Positions 8,955-16,987 of a stretch of 64,000 bases of DNA are shown one piece after another. Origin of the DNA: DASRDU01 sp035560235. Lineage in GTDB: Bacteria > Acidobacteriota > Blastocatellia > RBC074. Position 1 is the stretch's first letter, and the number at the start of each line of letters is the position of its first letter. The position numbers and the translations under genes are program-made. The notes beneath the pieces are model-generated. The model did not search any database. It had not been told where the DNA came from and worked only from the letters and a program-made list of their open reading frames with translations. The stretch is from contig DATMAG010000106.1 of the NCBI GenBank assembly GCA_035560235.1, positions 13,928 to 77,927 of the forward strand, written 5' to 3'.

Positions 8955-10121
8955 TTACCTTGTAAATGCTTCGAGGTATTTGACGCCCGCGCCGGTATTG
9001 AAGAGGACGACGCGTTCATCGGGTTTCACTGTGCCGTCAGCCAGTAACTTTCTCAGCACCGGCAGGCACGCTGCGCCTTCGGGCGCGCAGAAGATGCCTT
9101 CAGCCGCGCCGATTTCGCGGGTTGCGGCAATCAGTTCCTCGTCAGTCACCGCGACCGCGCCGCCACCGCTGCGCCGCAGAATGTCGAGCATAATGAAGTC
9201 GCCAATCGCGCGCGGCACGCGCAGACCTGAAGCGACCGTGTGCGCGTTCTCGAATTCGGGCGCTTCGTTCCAGCCGTTTTCAAAGGCGCGAACAATCGGC
9301 GCGCAACCCGTCGCCTGCACCGTGAACATCTTCGGTCGTTTGCTGCCGATCCAGCCCATCTGCTCCATTTCATCGAAGGCTTTCCACATGCCAATCAGCC
9401 CCGTGCCGCCGCCGGTCGGATAAAGAATCACATCGGGCAGTTCCCAGTTGAACTGCTCGGCGAGTTCATAGCCCATCGTCTTTTTGCCTTCGATGCGGTA
9501 AGGCTCCTTCAGCGTCGAAACATCGAACCAGCCTTCAGCGTCCTTGCGCTTTGCGACTTCAGCGCCGCAATCGGTAATCAGCCCGTCAATCAGCGTGACG
9601 TGCGCGCCGAGTTCGACGCATTCGATGCGATTGGCCGCCGGAGTGTCGCGCGGCATAAAGACGTAAGCCTCCATTCCCGCAAGCGCCGCGTAAGCCGCCA
9701 TCGCCCCGGCAGCATTGCCCGCCGAAGGAATCGCAACTTTGGTGATGCCGAGTTCCTTTGCCATCGAAATCGCCATCCCAAGTCCACGCGCCTTGAACGC
9801 GCCGGTCGGATTGAGCGATTCATCCTTGATGTAGAGTTCAGGCAGGCCGAGCTTGTTGCCGAGCCGTTTCGCGTGCGGCAGCGGAGTGAAGCCTTCACCG
9901 AGCGTGACGATGTTTTCATCATTCTCGACCGGCAGCACTTCGCGGTAACGCCACATCGAAGCGACACGGTTTCTGAGGTCTTCGCGGCGGAGCGTTTCAG
10001 CCGCCTTTTTCAGATCGTAGCGCACGAGCAGCGGCTTGCCGCATCTCGCGCAGAGGTTATAAATCCGGCTGGGTTCATAAACAGTCGCGCACTTCGCGCA
10101 TTCAAGATGAGTAACATTCAT
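8955..10121 (-). CDS. thrC: Threonine synthase
   Basis: This is a 388-residue PLP enzyme of fold type II that converts O-phosphohomoserine to threonine. An N-terminal zinc-ribbon-like segment carries Cys8, Cys11, Cys24 and Cys27. The PLP lysine is Lys110 in NPTGAFKARG. SAGNAAGAMAAYAA and PTGGGTGLIG bind the cofactor phosphate. The length fits the shorter bacterial class. The start codon directly abuts a repeat element and no Shine-Dalgarno is visible upstream, so translation may depend on the preceding gene or be weak. Other enzymes of the fold cannot be fully excluded. Confidence 0.88.
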   Translation of the reverse strand: MNVTHLECAKCATVYEPSRIYNLCARCGKPLLVRYDLKKAAETLRREDLRNRVASMWRYREVLPVENDENIVTLGEGFTPLPHAKRLGNKLGLPELYIKDESLNPTGAFKARGLGMAISMAKELGITKVAIPSAGNAAGAMAAYAALAGMEAYVFMPRDTPAANRIECVELGAHVTLIDGLITDCGAEVAKRKDAEGWFDVSTLKEPYRIEGKKTMGYELAEQFNWELPDVILYPTGGGTGLIGMWKAFDEMEQMGWIGSKRPKMFTVQATGCAPIVRAFENGWNEAPEFENAHTVASGLRVPRAIGDFIMLDILRRSGGGAVAVTDEELIAATREIGAAEGIFCAPEGAACLPVLRKLLADGTVKPDERVVLFNTGAGVKYLEAFTR

Positions 10122-10240
10122 AGTGATTAGTGGTCAGTGGTCAGTGAAGAGTGGAAAGTGGAAAGTGAAAAGTGGAAGAACCGATGATCACCTGTGCTCT
10201 TCACTCCTCACTAACCACTAACCACTAACCACTAACCACT
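10122..10240. repeat. AGTGGTCAGTGG / CCACTAACC palindromic spacer
   Basis: The whole spacer between the KduI/IolB-like stop and the thrC start is this element. The left half has AGTGGTCAGTGGTCAGTGA and then variants of AGTGGAAAGTGG. The right half has ACTAACC repeated four times. The two halves are reverse-complementary in word type, so a long imperfect hairpin can form. It shares its 7-mer with the elements at 4.6 and 11.1 kb. Confidence 0.85.
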
Positions 10241-10241
10241 T

Positions 10242-11093
10242 TCAGGTTGTAATCGCATCGCCCTTGCCCGCCATAAAATCCTTGTTCTTGTCACCAACCC
10301 AGTACCTGGCTCCGGCGATGCACCAGATGAATTCGAGCGGGCTTTCCTGCGAGAAGACGGGATGATAATTCATCATCGGGATCGTGACCATATCGCCTTC
10401 ATTAACGCTATGCACGAAGCACAGCTTTTCAGGCGACTCATAAACTTCCATCGCGCCGTGTCCCCTGATGAAGATATAAACTTCCTCCTGATCGGTATGA
10501 TTGTGCGGCGGCCACGACCGCTGAAAGGGCTGAAAGAAGGTGTAACCGGCAATCAGTTTGTCGGCGGCTTCGGGCACATCGAACATCATAAAGACATCCT
10601 TGCCCTGCAGGTGGCGAATGCGATCCTCGCGCCGCGAATATTCAGCGAACCGCGAATGATGCACCGGATGCGCCTGCTCAGCCGTCGCTGAACACTGAAT
10701 CACTTTTGCAATTTCAGATTTCAGATTTGAGATTTGAAAGGGCGCGCCGCGCGGAATGTAGAGCGTGTCGTAGGCTTCAAGTTCGTAATCGCCGCCCTGC
10801 ACCTGCACCGTCACGCTGCCCTGCCACATAAAGAGCAGGCATTCTTCACCAGCCAGGCAGACGCTGCCCGTCGCAGTTGCAGGCGGAATTTCATATTCGC
10901 CGCAACTGAGCCATTCGAGGTTTGCCGCAGCGGGCGTGAAGTGCTGCCGGTAAGTGGCCTTTGCGGCAGCGGCGCGAAAGATCGTTCCCGGTTTGACTGT
11001 TGCGCTGGCATTGACTGGTTCAGCAATGGCAGCGGGCGGCACAGTGAGCTGGAGGTTTGAGTGTGAGGAATGATCCATGATTGTTTTCGTCAT
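10242..11093 (-). CDS. KduI/IolB-like sugar isomerase
   Basis: This 283-residue bicupin resembles 5-deoxy-glucuronate isomerase (IolB) and 4-deoxy-L-threo-hexosulose-uronate isomerase (KduI). The metal site is readable: His197 and His199 in WPPHNHTDQEEVY, Glu204, and His244 in MMNYHPVFS. The spacing matches the family's three His plus one Glu. It would interconvert an aldose-type and a ketose-type deoxy-uronate in inositol or uronate breakdown. Which substrate it uses is open. Residues 119-130 (FQISNLKSEIAK) are encoded by a simple repeated tract that looks inserted. Confidence 0.78.
   Translation of the reverse strand: MTKTIMDHSSHSNLQLTVPPAAIAEPVNASATVKPGTIFRAAAAKATYRQHFTPAAANLEWLSCGEYEIPPATATGSVCLAGEECLLFMWQGSVTVQVQGGDYELEAYDTLYIPRGAPFQISNLKSEIAKVIQCSATAEQAHPVHHSRFAEYSRREDRIRHLQGKDVFMMFDVPEAADKLIAGYTFFQPFQRSWPPHNHTDQEEVYIFIRGHGAMEVYESPEKLCFVHSVNEGDMVTIPMMNYHPVFSQESPLEFIWCIAGARYWVGDKNKDFMAGKGDAITT
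10705..10739. repeat. In-frame CAGATTT tract inside a CDS
   Basis: Within the KduI/IolB-like gene, 35 bases consist of variants of one word (ATTTCAGATT, TCAGATTTGA, GATTTGA). This is out of character with the GC-rich coding sequence around it. It adds the peptide FQISNLKSEIAK without breaking the frame. This is the same style of short-word repetition as in the intergenic elements. Confidence 0.6.
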
Positions 11094-11112
11094 TGTCCTC
11101 CTTCTGGAAGGA

Positions 11113-11150
11113 TCAGTGGTCAGCGGTCATTGCTGACCACTGACCACTGA
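11113..11150. repeat. Short inverted repeat of the ACTGACC family
   Basis: Seventeen-base arms at 11113-11129 and 11134-11150 (right arm TGACCACTGACCACTGA) pair with one mismatch around a 4-base loop. It lies between the stop of the Oar-type receptor gene and the start of the KduI/IolB-like gene, both on the minus strand. It is a good candidate for a transcript hairpin, but no U-tract follows. Confidence 0.8.
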
Positions 11151-11161
11151 CTGCTGAGCAC

Positions 11162-14100
11162 TCAGTATTCCAGTCTCAGTCCGAACTGCCATTGCCGCAT
11201 GGTGGCAAGCTGGAAGATGTTGGTGATACGCCCCGCTGTGCCCGGACAATCCACACAGGTATTCGGATTGGCCAGGTTGACGCGGTTGGCAAAATTGAAG
11301 GATTCAGCGCGGAACTGCGCCCTGAATCGCTCGGTGATGGCAAAGCTCTTGAAGAACGACATATCCCACTGTGAGAACGAAGGGCCGAGCAGGCGGTTGC
11401 GTCCGACACTGCCGAATGTCCCGCGCTGTGGACGGCGCCAGGGGCCGAGCGTCTGCCCGTTGGCGGTCAGCGGCGTCACGCGCCCTGTCGCCGTGTCAAT
11501 CGGGGTGGTGATGAACCACTGATTGCGATCAGGATTGTCCGGCTTCCAGTCCCCGACCAGATCAGGACGGCACCAGCCGGTATCACGATCAGCATTGCAG
11601 TCACGATAGCTCGGCGTGAACGGCAGTCCGCTCTGCCACGTGAAGACCGTGTTCACCTGCCACCCGCCGATCAGCAGATCAGCCGCCCTGCCGACGCTGC
11701 TCAGGAACCGGCGCCCCTGACCAAACGGCAGTTCGTACACGATGGCTGCCGTGTAAACGTGGCTGCGGTGATTGTCGTTCGGCCCGTAAGCGAGCTTTGC
11801 GTCAATGTTGTAGTAGGTGTTCGTGTAATTGAACGCCCGCGACCACGTGTAATGCGTCAGCAGCGAGTAGCCGTGCGAGAAGCGCTTCTCGGCCTTGAGC
11901 TGCATCGAGTGATAGTTGTTGCTCGCATCCGAACCGTAATAGCGGAAGTTCTGCGCCCAGCCGAACTTGTTGAAGAACGGCTTGCGCTGATTGGTCGTCA
12001 GCGTGCCGAAGCCCTGAATCGTGGCCTGATTGAAATCGTAATCGCCGCCGAACCCGGCAAAAACATGCGTCCCTTTGGTGCCGACATACGCGGCTTCGAC
12101 CGCGACATCGTGGGGCAACTGATGCTGGAGTGTCACGTTCCAGGCATCGGTCGTCGGATAGCGCAGTCGTTCGGGCAGAATGAACGCGGTCACGCCATTG
12201 GGCAGGATCGGACGACCGTTCGGCCCTTTCGGACGATTGTTGAGAATCGTCGCCGGATCAAGTGGCGTCGGGCCCTGCGAGAGATTGAAGACCGCATCGA
12301 AGTTGCGCGCGGGCTGATTCGACTGAATGCCCAGGACGGGCAGGTTCTGCGTTACGTTGTGACCGAAGACCGAGCCGAAGACGCCGATGTCAAAACCGCG
12401 TCCGTACCCCAGCCGCAACACCGTCTTGTCGGTCACGCGATAAGCAATGCCGACGCGCGGCGCAAAGGCGTTGTTGGCTGGTTCAACGTTCAGATCGAGG
12501 CCGACGCCCGGGCTGCCTGCGATGAGGACTTCGCCAGTGTCCACATCCACAAAGCCGCCCTTGCCTGCGCCGGTGACGGTCTGCGGACGGTAATTTTCCC
12601 AGCGCAACCCGTAATTGATCGTCAGCCGGTTATTGACCTTCCACTGATCCTGCCCATAAGCGAAATAGCGATTCTGCCGCTCTTCAGCATCAGTGATCGT
12701 GCTGACGTACCGCTGAAAGTCGCTGACATCGCCGAGCAGGAACGAGGCCAGCGCGGAGCCGCCGCCAATGCTGACGACGTTCGGATCGGGGTTGATGTCA
12801 CCCTGCGTGCGCGCCGCATTGAATTGCAGTTCACCCGCGCGATGACGGTCGCTCGGAATGCGCAGATTGGCCGCGCGCCGATAATCAAAGCCGAACTTGA
12901 TCGTGTGATTGCCGCGCAGATTCGTCCAGTTGTTGACCAGTTGCCAGGCGCGTTCATTCTGGCGCAGCGGGCAGTTGCAGCGCGCAAACTGCAGAGCGTA
13001 ACCAAAATTGAACTGCTGCCCGGTGTTGCCGCCCTGCCCATAACCATTCAGGAAGAAGGCCGGCATCCCGCGAGTGAAATCATCATTGTTGAGTCCGGGA
13101 ATACCCGCATCCTGCGCCGGGTTGACATTGCCACCGCCCGGATCAACGTTGACCCGGTAACGGAACCAGCCGAAACGAAAATCGGTCAGCCAGCTGGCGC
13201 TGACCGTGTAATCGAACCCGGAAGCGATGCTCTGATTGCGCGTCCTTGAAATTCCCGCAAACGGAGCCTGCTCGTCAAAGCCGCGACCGCCGACCAGCTC
13301 CCCGAAGATGCCCGGACTCGTGAGCCGGTAATCGGCAAAGCTGTAGCGCCCGAAGAGATGCATCTTTTCGGTGAAGTAATAATCCCACCGCGTATTCCAG
13401 AGGTCTTCATTGAACTTGATGACCCCCGCGCCGACGAAATTGGCGTTGTCGGACGTGACGCCCGCAATGTTCGGCAGCGGAATCAGCTTGAGCAGGTTCT
13501 GCGCCTGCGGATTGAGGCGGGCAGTCGGAATTTTCGCGCCCGCAAATTCGGTGCGCCCTTCGACCGTATTGGAACTGGCTGGATCGAAAATCTTCAGCCC
13601 CAGTCCGCTCAGATCACCGCCGCGTTCAGCCAGGGTCGGCACGCGCAGCAGCGCCGACCCGCCGGTGTTGCGCCGCGTGCCCTGATAATCGCCGAACCAG
13701 AAGAGCTTGTTCGGAATGACGCGCCCTCCGGCAGCGCCGCCGAACTGATTGAACTGCGTGACCGGAATGAAACGATCAGTCCCGCGAATCTTCTGAAACT
13801 GCGTGAAGGGATTGCGCGCATTGAAATGATCGTTGCGCAGAAAGTGAAAGCCGACGGCGTGAAAAGTATTGGTGCCGGATTTCGTCTGTGCACTCACCAC
13901 CCCGGCAGTCGCGCCGAACTCGGCGTCATAATTGGCGCTTGTCACCTTGGCTTCGGTCAGCGATTCGAGCGTCGAATTGATGACGATCAGCCCGAGCATC
14001 GCGTCACGGTTGTCCGTCCCGTCAAGCAGGTAAGAGGATCCGGCGAAGCTCTGCCCGTTGGTGACCTTGCGGAATGACCCCTGCGGATCCTCGCTCGAAG

Positions 14101-14608
14101 CGGTCTGTGAAGTCGTCGCCTGCACGCCCGGCGTGAGCAGCTCAAAATTGGAGAAGCGCCGGTTGAGAATCGGCAGGTTGGTGACGGTCTTTTCACTGAG
14201 TGTCACAGCCACGTCCGTGCGCTCGGTCTTGAGCAGCGGCGTTTCTCCGCTGACCTCGACCACCTGACTGACCTCGCCGACCTGAAGTTTGATGTCGAGA
14301 CTGGTTTCCTGATCGACCGAGACGCTGACCTCCTGCTGATAAGCCTTGAAGCCCTGCGCCTCGACGCGCACCTGATAGCGCCCGACGATCAGGAACCGCT
14401 GAGTGAAAATGCCTGATTCATTGGTCGTGGTCGTGGTGCTGACGCCCCGGCCAGGATCGGTCACGATTACCTTCGCATTCGGCACAGCGGAACCTGACGG
14501 ATCAGTGACCGTGCCCACGATGTTGCCGTAAACCGCCTGACCGAACGCTGTCACGGGTGCCAGCAGCACACACCCGACGAGAAAAACCAACGCCGCAGCC
14601 TTTCGCAT
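11162..14608 (-). CDS. TonB-dependent receptor, Oar-like
   Basis: This 1148-residue outer-membrane protein has a signal peptide (MRKAAALVFLVGCVLLAPV, probable cleavage after AFG). A carboxypeptidase-regulatory-like domain follows at about 27-110 (IVGTVTDPSGSAVPNAKVIV, then VRVEAQGFKAY), and then a plug region and a long C-terminal beta barrel ending in the aromatic WQFGLRLEY. Such Oar-type receptors are expanded in Acidobacteriota and are thought to import large ligands with TonB-ExbBD energy. The neighbours suggest a glycan or sugar-acid oligomer. The start has a strong ribosome site (GGGAGG, 8 bases upstream). A classical TonB box was not identified. Confidence 0.88.
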   Translation of the reverse strand: MRKAAALVFLVGCVLLAPVTAFGQAVYGNIVGTVTDPSGSAVPNAKVIVTDPGRGVSTTTTTNESGIFTQRFLIVGRYQVRVEAQGFKAYQQEVSVSVDQETSLDIKLQVGEVSQVVEVSGETPLLKTERTDVAVTLSEKTVTNLPILNRRFSNFELLTPGVQATTSQTASSEDPQGSFRKVTNGQSFAGSSYLLDGTDNRDAMLGLIVINSTLESLTEAKVTSANYDAEFGATAGVVSAQTKSGTNTFHAVGFHFLRNDHFNARNPFTQFQKIRGTDRFIPVTQFNQFGGAAGGRVIPNKLFWFGDYQGTRRNTGGSALLRVPTLAERGGDLSGLGLKIFDPASSNTVEGRTEFAGAKIPTARLNPQAQNLLKLIPLPNIAGVTSDNANFVGAGVIKFNEDLWNTRWDYYFTEKMHLFGRYSFADYRLTSPGIFGELVGGRGFDEQAPFAGISRTRNQSIASGFDYTVSASWLTDFRFGWFRYRVNVDPGGGNVNPAQDAGIPGLNNDDFTRGMPAFFLNGYGQGGNTGQQFNFGYALQFARCNCPLRQNERAWQLVNNWTNLRGNHTIKFGFDYRRAANLRIPSDRHRAGELQFNAARTQGDINPDPNVVSIGGGSALASFLLGDVSDFQRYVSTITDAEERQNRYFAYGQDQWKVNNRLTINYGLRWENYRPQTVTGAGKGGFVDVDTGEVLIAGSPGVGLDLNVEPANNAFAPRVGIAYRVTDKTVLRLGYGRGFDIGVFGSVFGHNVTQNLPVLGIQSNQPARNFDAVFNLSQGPTPLDPATILNNRPKGPNGRPILPNGVTAFILPERLRYPTTDAWNVTLQHQLPHDVAVEAAYVGTKGTHVFAGFGGDYDFNQATIQGFGTLTTNQRKPFFNKFGWAQNFRYYGSDASNNYHSMQLKAEKRFSHGYSLLTHYTWSRAFNYTNTYYNIDAKLAYGPNDNHRSHVYTAAIVYELPFGQGRRFLSSVGRAADLLIGGWQVNTVFTWQSGLPFTPSYRDCNADRDTGWCRPDLVGDWKPDNPDRNQWFITTPIDTATGRVTPLTANGQTLGPWRRPQRGTFGSVGRNRLLGPSFSQWDMSFFKSFAITERFRAQFRAESFNFANRVNLANPNTCVDCPGTAGRITNIFQLATMRQWQFGLRLEY

Positions 14609-14674
14609 GATTGATAACCTCCCTGGGAATGTTCAGCAGATTTTCGTCTGCCAGTGCCTGGTGAAAAGAGCCGG

Positions 14675-14692
14675 GGCCGGTCAGTACCGGCC
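14675..14692 (-). terminator. Possible terminator after the Gfo/Idh gene
   Basis: A 7-bp GC stem (GGCCGGT/ACCGGCC) with a 4-base loop lies 44 bases beyond the stop of the Gfo/Idh gene. On the minus strand it is followed by CCCCGGCTCTTTT, a weak U-tract. It could separate the isomerase-dehydrogenase operon from the receptor gene. Confidence 0.35.
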
Positions 14693-14735
14693 AGCAGCGC
14701 CGCTTCTGCCATAAGCTGATTGATGAGAGCCGGGA

Positions 14736-15932
14736 CTAAACGTCTTCGATGATCTTCATCCCGCCAGCATCAAACTTCATGCGTTTCCGCTTCCAGTACG
14801 CCGCCCGCGCCAGATGCACCGGATTGCACGATTCAACTCCGGTCTGAATATCGGCGCTCGGGCGCGTGCCGTTTTTAATTGCCTCAAGAAAGTTCGTGGC
14901 GTGGGCGACTTCAAGGTTTTCGGTCGAATCAACCACTTCCGGCTCGCCCTTGTTCGGGCGAAAGATGTAACCCGACCGCGCCAGGTCGAGCGTGCCTTCA
15001 GTCCCCTGAAAGAAGACGCCTGGTCGTTCGTTGCGAAGCGGCAGCACCGATGATTCAAACGTCAGATTCCAGTTGCCCGGATACTGAATGATCGCGTTGA
15101 CCGTGTCGGGATTGACGCGGCCATCATTGAGCTGATAGATGCCGCCGGTTGAGACGGCGCTGGCAGGGCGCGATTCATTCATCATCCACTGCGCGACATC
15201 GGCCCAGTGCGTCAGAATGTCTGCGAGCAGCCCGCCGCCGTAATCGGGAAAGTAACGCCACGAATCATAGCGAATCCACTCATACGCCACTTTCGGCGCA
15301 GGCCCCAGAAACCGCTCCCAGTCGAGGCCCGCCGGTTTCGGCTGCGGAGCAATCTTTCTTCGCTGCCAGGGAAAGTCGTGCCACACGGCACGCGCAAAGA
15401 TCACTTTGCCCAGCCGTCCTTTATCAAAAAACTCTTCCTTCGCGCGCCGGTAATGTGCGCCGCTGCGCTGCTGCGTGCCGGTCTGACAGACCTTGCCGCT
15501 TTTGCGCACGGCTTCGATCAGCAGCGGCCCTTCAGCAGGCTGATGCGTGGTTGGTTTCTCAAGGTAAACGTGTTTGCCTGCTCGCAGCGCAGCCTGCGCG
15601 AGCGACAAATGCAGGTGATCGGGCGCGCCGATCAGCACTGCGTCAATGCCGCGCTGATTCAATGCTTCTTCAACCAGGCCTGTTTCGTGCGGCTTGTCTC
15701 CGGCGCTCAGCAGTGATTCGCGTGCGCGCTGCCGCTGCACGTCATAGACATCGCACAGGCAGCGCAGTTCGGCGCGCCCGGTCGTCAGAAAAGCCTTCAT
15801 CACTTCGCGCCCGCGCCGCCCGCTGCCGATGAGCGCCATCCCGAGGCGATCATTCGCGCCGCGAATGCGGCGATAGGAAGCGGCGGTCAGCGCCGCAGTG
15901 CTGCTGCCGATCAGAAACTCTCGTCTTTGCAT
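14736..15932 (-). CDS. Gfo/Idh/MocA oxidoreductase, Tat-type signal
   Basis: This 398-residue NAD(P)-dependent sugar dehydrogenase starts MQRREFLIGSSTAALTAA, a twin-arginine-like leader. The Rossmann loop ALIGSGRRGRE lies at about 33-43 and the catalytic-lysine motif YLEKPTTH at about 123. The C-terminal half is the usual beta-sheet substrate domain. Family members oxidise, epimerise or hydrolyse sugars and inositols. Secreted Gfo/Idh proteins with Tat leaders are common in this kind of bacterium. It begins 2 bases after the stop of the TIM-barrel gene and so forms one operon with it, behind the LacI-type operator. Confidence 0.87.
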   Translation of the reverse strand: MQRREFLIGSSTAALTAASYRRIRGANDRLGMALIGSGRRGREVMKAFLTTGRAELRCLCDVYDVQRQRARESLLSAGDKPHETGLVEEALNQRGIDAVLIGAPDHLHLSLAQAALRAGKHVYLEKPTTHQPAEGPLLIEAVRKSGKVCQTGTQQRSGAHYRRAKEEFFDKGRLGKVIFARAVWHDFPWQRRKIAPQPKPAGLDWERFLGPAPKVAYEWIRYDSWRYFPDYGGGLLADILTHWADVAQWMMNESRPASAVSTGGIYQLNDGRVNPDTVNAIIQYPGNWNLTFESSVLPLRNERPGVFFQGTEGTLDLARSGYIFRPNKGEPEVVDSTENLEVAHATNFLEAIKNGTRPSADIQTGVESCNPVHLARAAYWKRKRMKFDAGGMKIIEDV

Positions 15933-15934
15933 AC

Positions 15935-16816
15935 TTACTTTTTGAAAGCCTGGCGCAGTGTTTCGCGGGCCGGAGCAACGGCGCTCTCGCCCGGTTTTGC
16001 GCCGCTCAGTCGTTCCTCTTCATTCAGCACCCAGCCGTTCCATTTCACTTTGCGAATCGCGGCGGCCAGTTCCAGCACCGGGAAATCGCCCTGTCCGAGC
16101 GGCACCTGCTCGTCGCCTTTGAAATCGCGCAGGTGCAGCCCGACGATGCGGCGATGATGCCGCTCAAAGAACTGCGGAACATTCATCCCGGCGCGAAAAG
16201 CCCAGCCGCAGTCGGTCAGAAAATCAACGAGCGCGGGTGATGTCTGCTGATACAGCCCTTCGATTTCGAGGCCGTTCTGCTGCAGCTCCGGCCCGTGATT
16301 GTGATAGGCCAGGCCGAGGCCTCTGGTCTTGCAGTATTGCCCGGCGACGTTCAGCCCTTCGGCCTTGCGCCTGAGCGCCTCGCCGTCAACGCGACCATCT
16401 TTGATGAGGCCGCCGCCGCTCAGAATCACGCGCCCGGCGCCGAGCGCGGCTGCGCCGTCCGCAACCTTCTTAATCAGGTCGAGCGGCGCAATCTGCGTTT
16501 TGTCGTCGTATTTGTCGAGGAAGATATGCACGCCAAAAAACTTCAGCCCCGTCGCGCGCAGCTTTGCCGAGGCTTCAGCGGCCTTGTCGAACTGCCCCTG
16601 CACATTGCGAAAGCTGGTCTCGAAACCATCGAACCCAAGCGATTTGAGCTTTGCCAGCACACCAAGCAGGTCAGAGAACTCTGCGGGATTGATCCGCCAG
16701 GCATTGGTCTGACAGCCGAACTGAATCCCCCGGCTGCGCTCAAAGGCGAGACAGGACGAAGGCGCAGCGAGAGCGGCCAGTGAAAGCGAAGCCAGAAAGT
16801 CACGGCGTCGAAGCAT
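15935..16816 (-). CDS. Sugar phosphate isomerase/epimerase (TIM barrel)
   Basis: This 293-residue AP-endonuclease-2-like TIM-barrel protein has a twin-arginine-type leader (MLRRRDFLASLSLAALAAPS). GFDGFETSFR (about 60), KFFGVHIFLDKYDD and LAYHNHGPELQ carry the acidic and His residues that bind a divalent metal in this family. It probably isomerises or epimerises a keto-sugar intermediate in the periplasm together with the Gfo/Idh protein. It is the first gene after the LacI operator at 16897-16926, which lies 81 bases upstream of its start. Confidence 0.85.
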   Translation of the reverse strand: MLRRRDFLASLSLAALAAPSSCLAFERSRGIQFGCQTNAWRINPAEFSDLLGVLAKLKSLGFDGFETSFRNVQGQFDKAAEASAKLRATGLKFFGVHIFLDKYDDKTQIAPLDLIKKVADGAAALGAGRVILSGGGLIKDGRVDGEALRRKAEGLNVAGQYCKTRGLGLAYHNHGPELQQNGLEIEGLYQQTSPALVDFLTDCGWAFRAGMNVPQFFERHHRRIVGLHLRDFKGDEQVPLGQGDFPVLELAAAIRKVKWNGWVLNEEERLSGAKPGESAVAPARETLRQAFKK

Positions 16817-16896
16817 GACAGGTCACTGAATGATTGCGGTTGCTGAAAGGTGAAACTGCTGACTGACCCCGGCAAAGCTGTGCGGATAAATCTTTC

Positions 16897-16926
16897 GTGT
16901 TTTGTTTTACCGGTAAACTAAAACAC
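16897..16926. promoter_or_regulatory. LacI-family operator
   Basis: A 30-base near-palindrome is centred between 16911 and 16912. The inner 12 bases (TTTACCGGTAAA) are perfect. The outer GTGTTTT/AAAACAC also matches, with two mismatched pairs between. The central CG step and AT-rich flanks are typical of sites bound by LacI/GalR regulators. It lies between the end of the LacI-type gene and the start of the isomerase-Gfo/Idh operon, so that regulator is the likely binder and the operon the target. Confidence 0.82.
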
Positions 16927-16987
16927 GGCAGTACGGAGAGTGTCAATGGAATCGCACAGATTTTCTGCGGAATGTTTGTGGAATGAT

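Noticed and set aside
11759..13249. 496-codon open frame antisense to the Oar-type receptor
   Set aside because: It lies wholly opposite a well-supported gene, has the Arg/Ile/Val-rich shadow composition typical of GC-rich antisense frames, and shows no domain.
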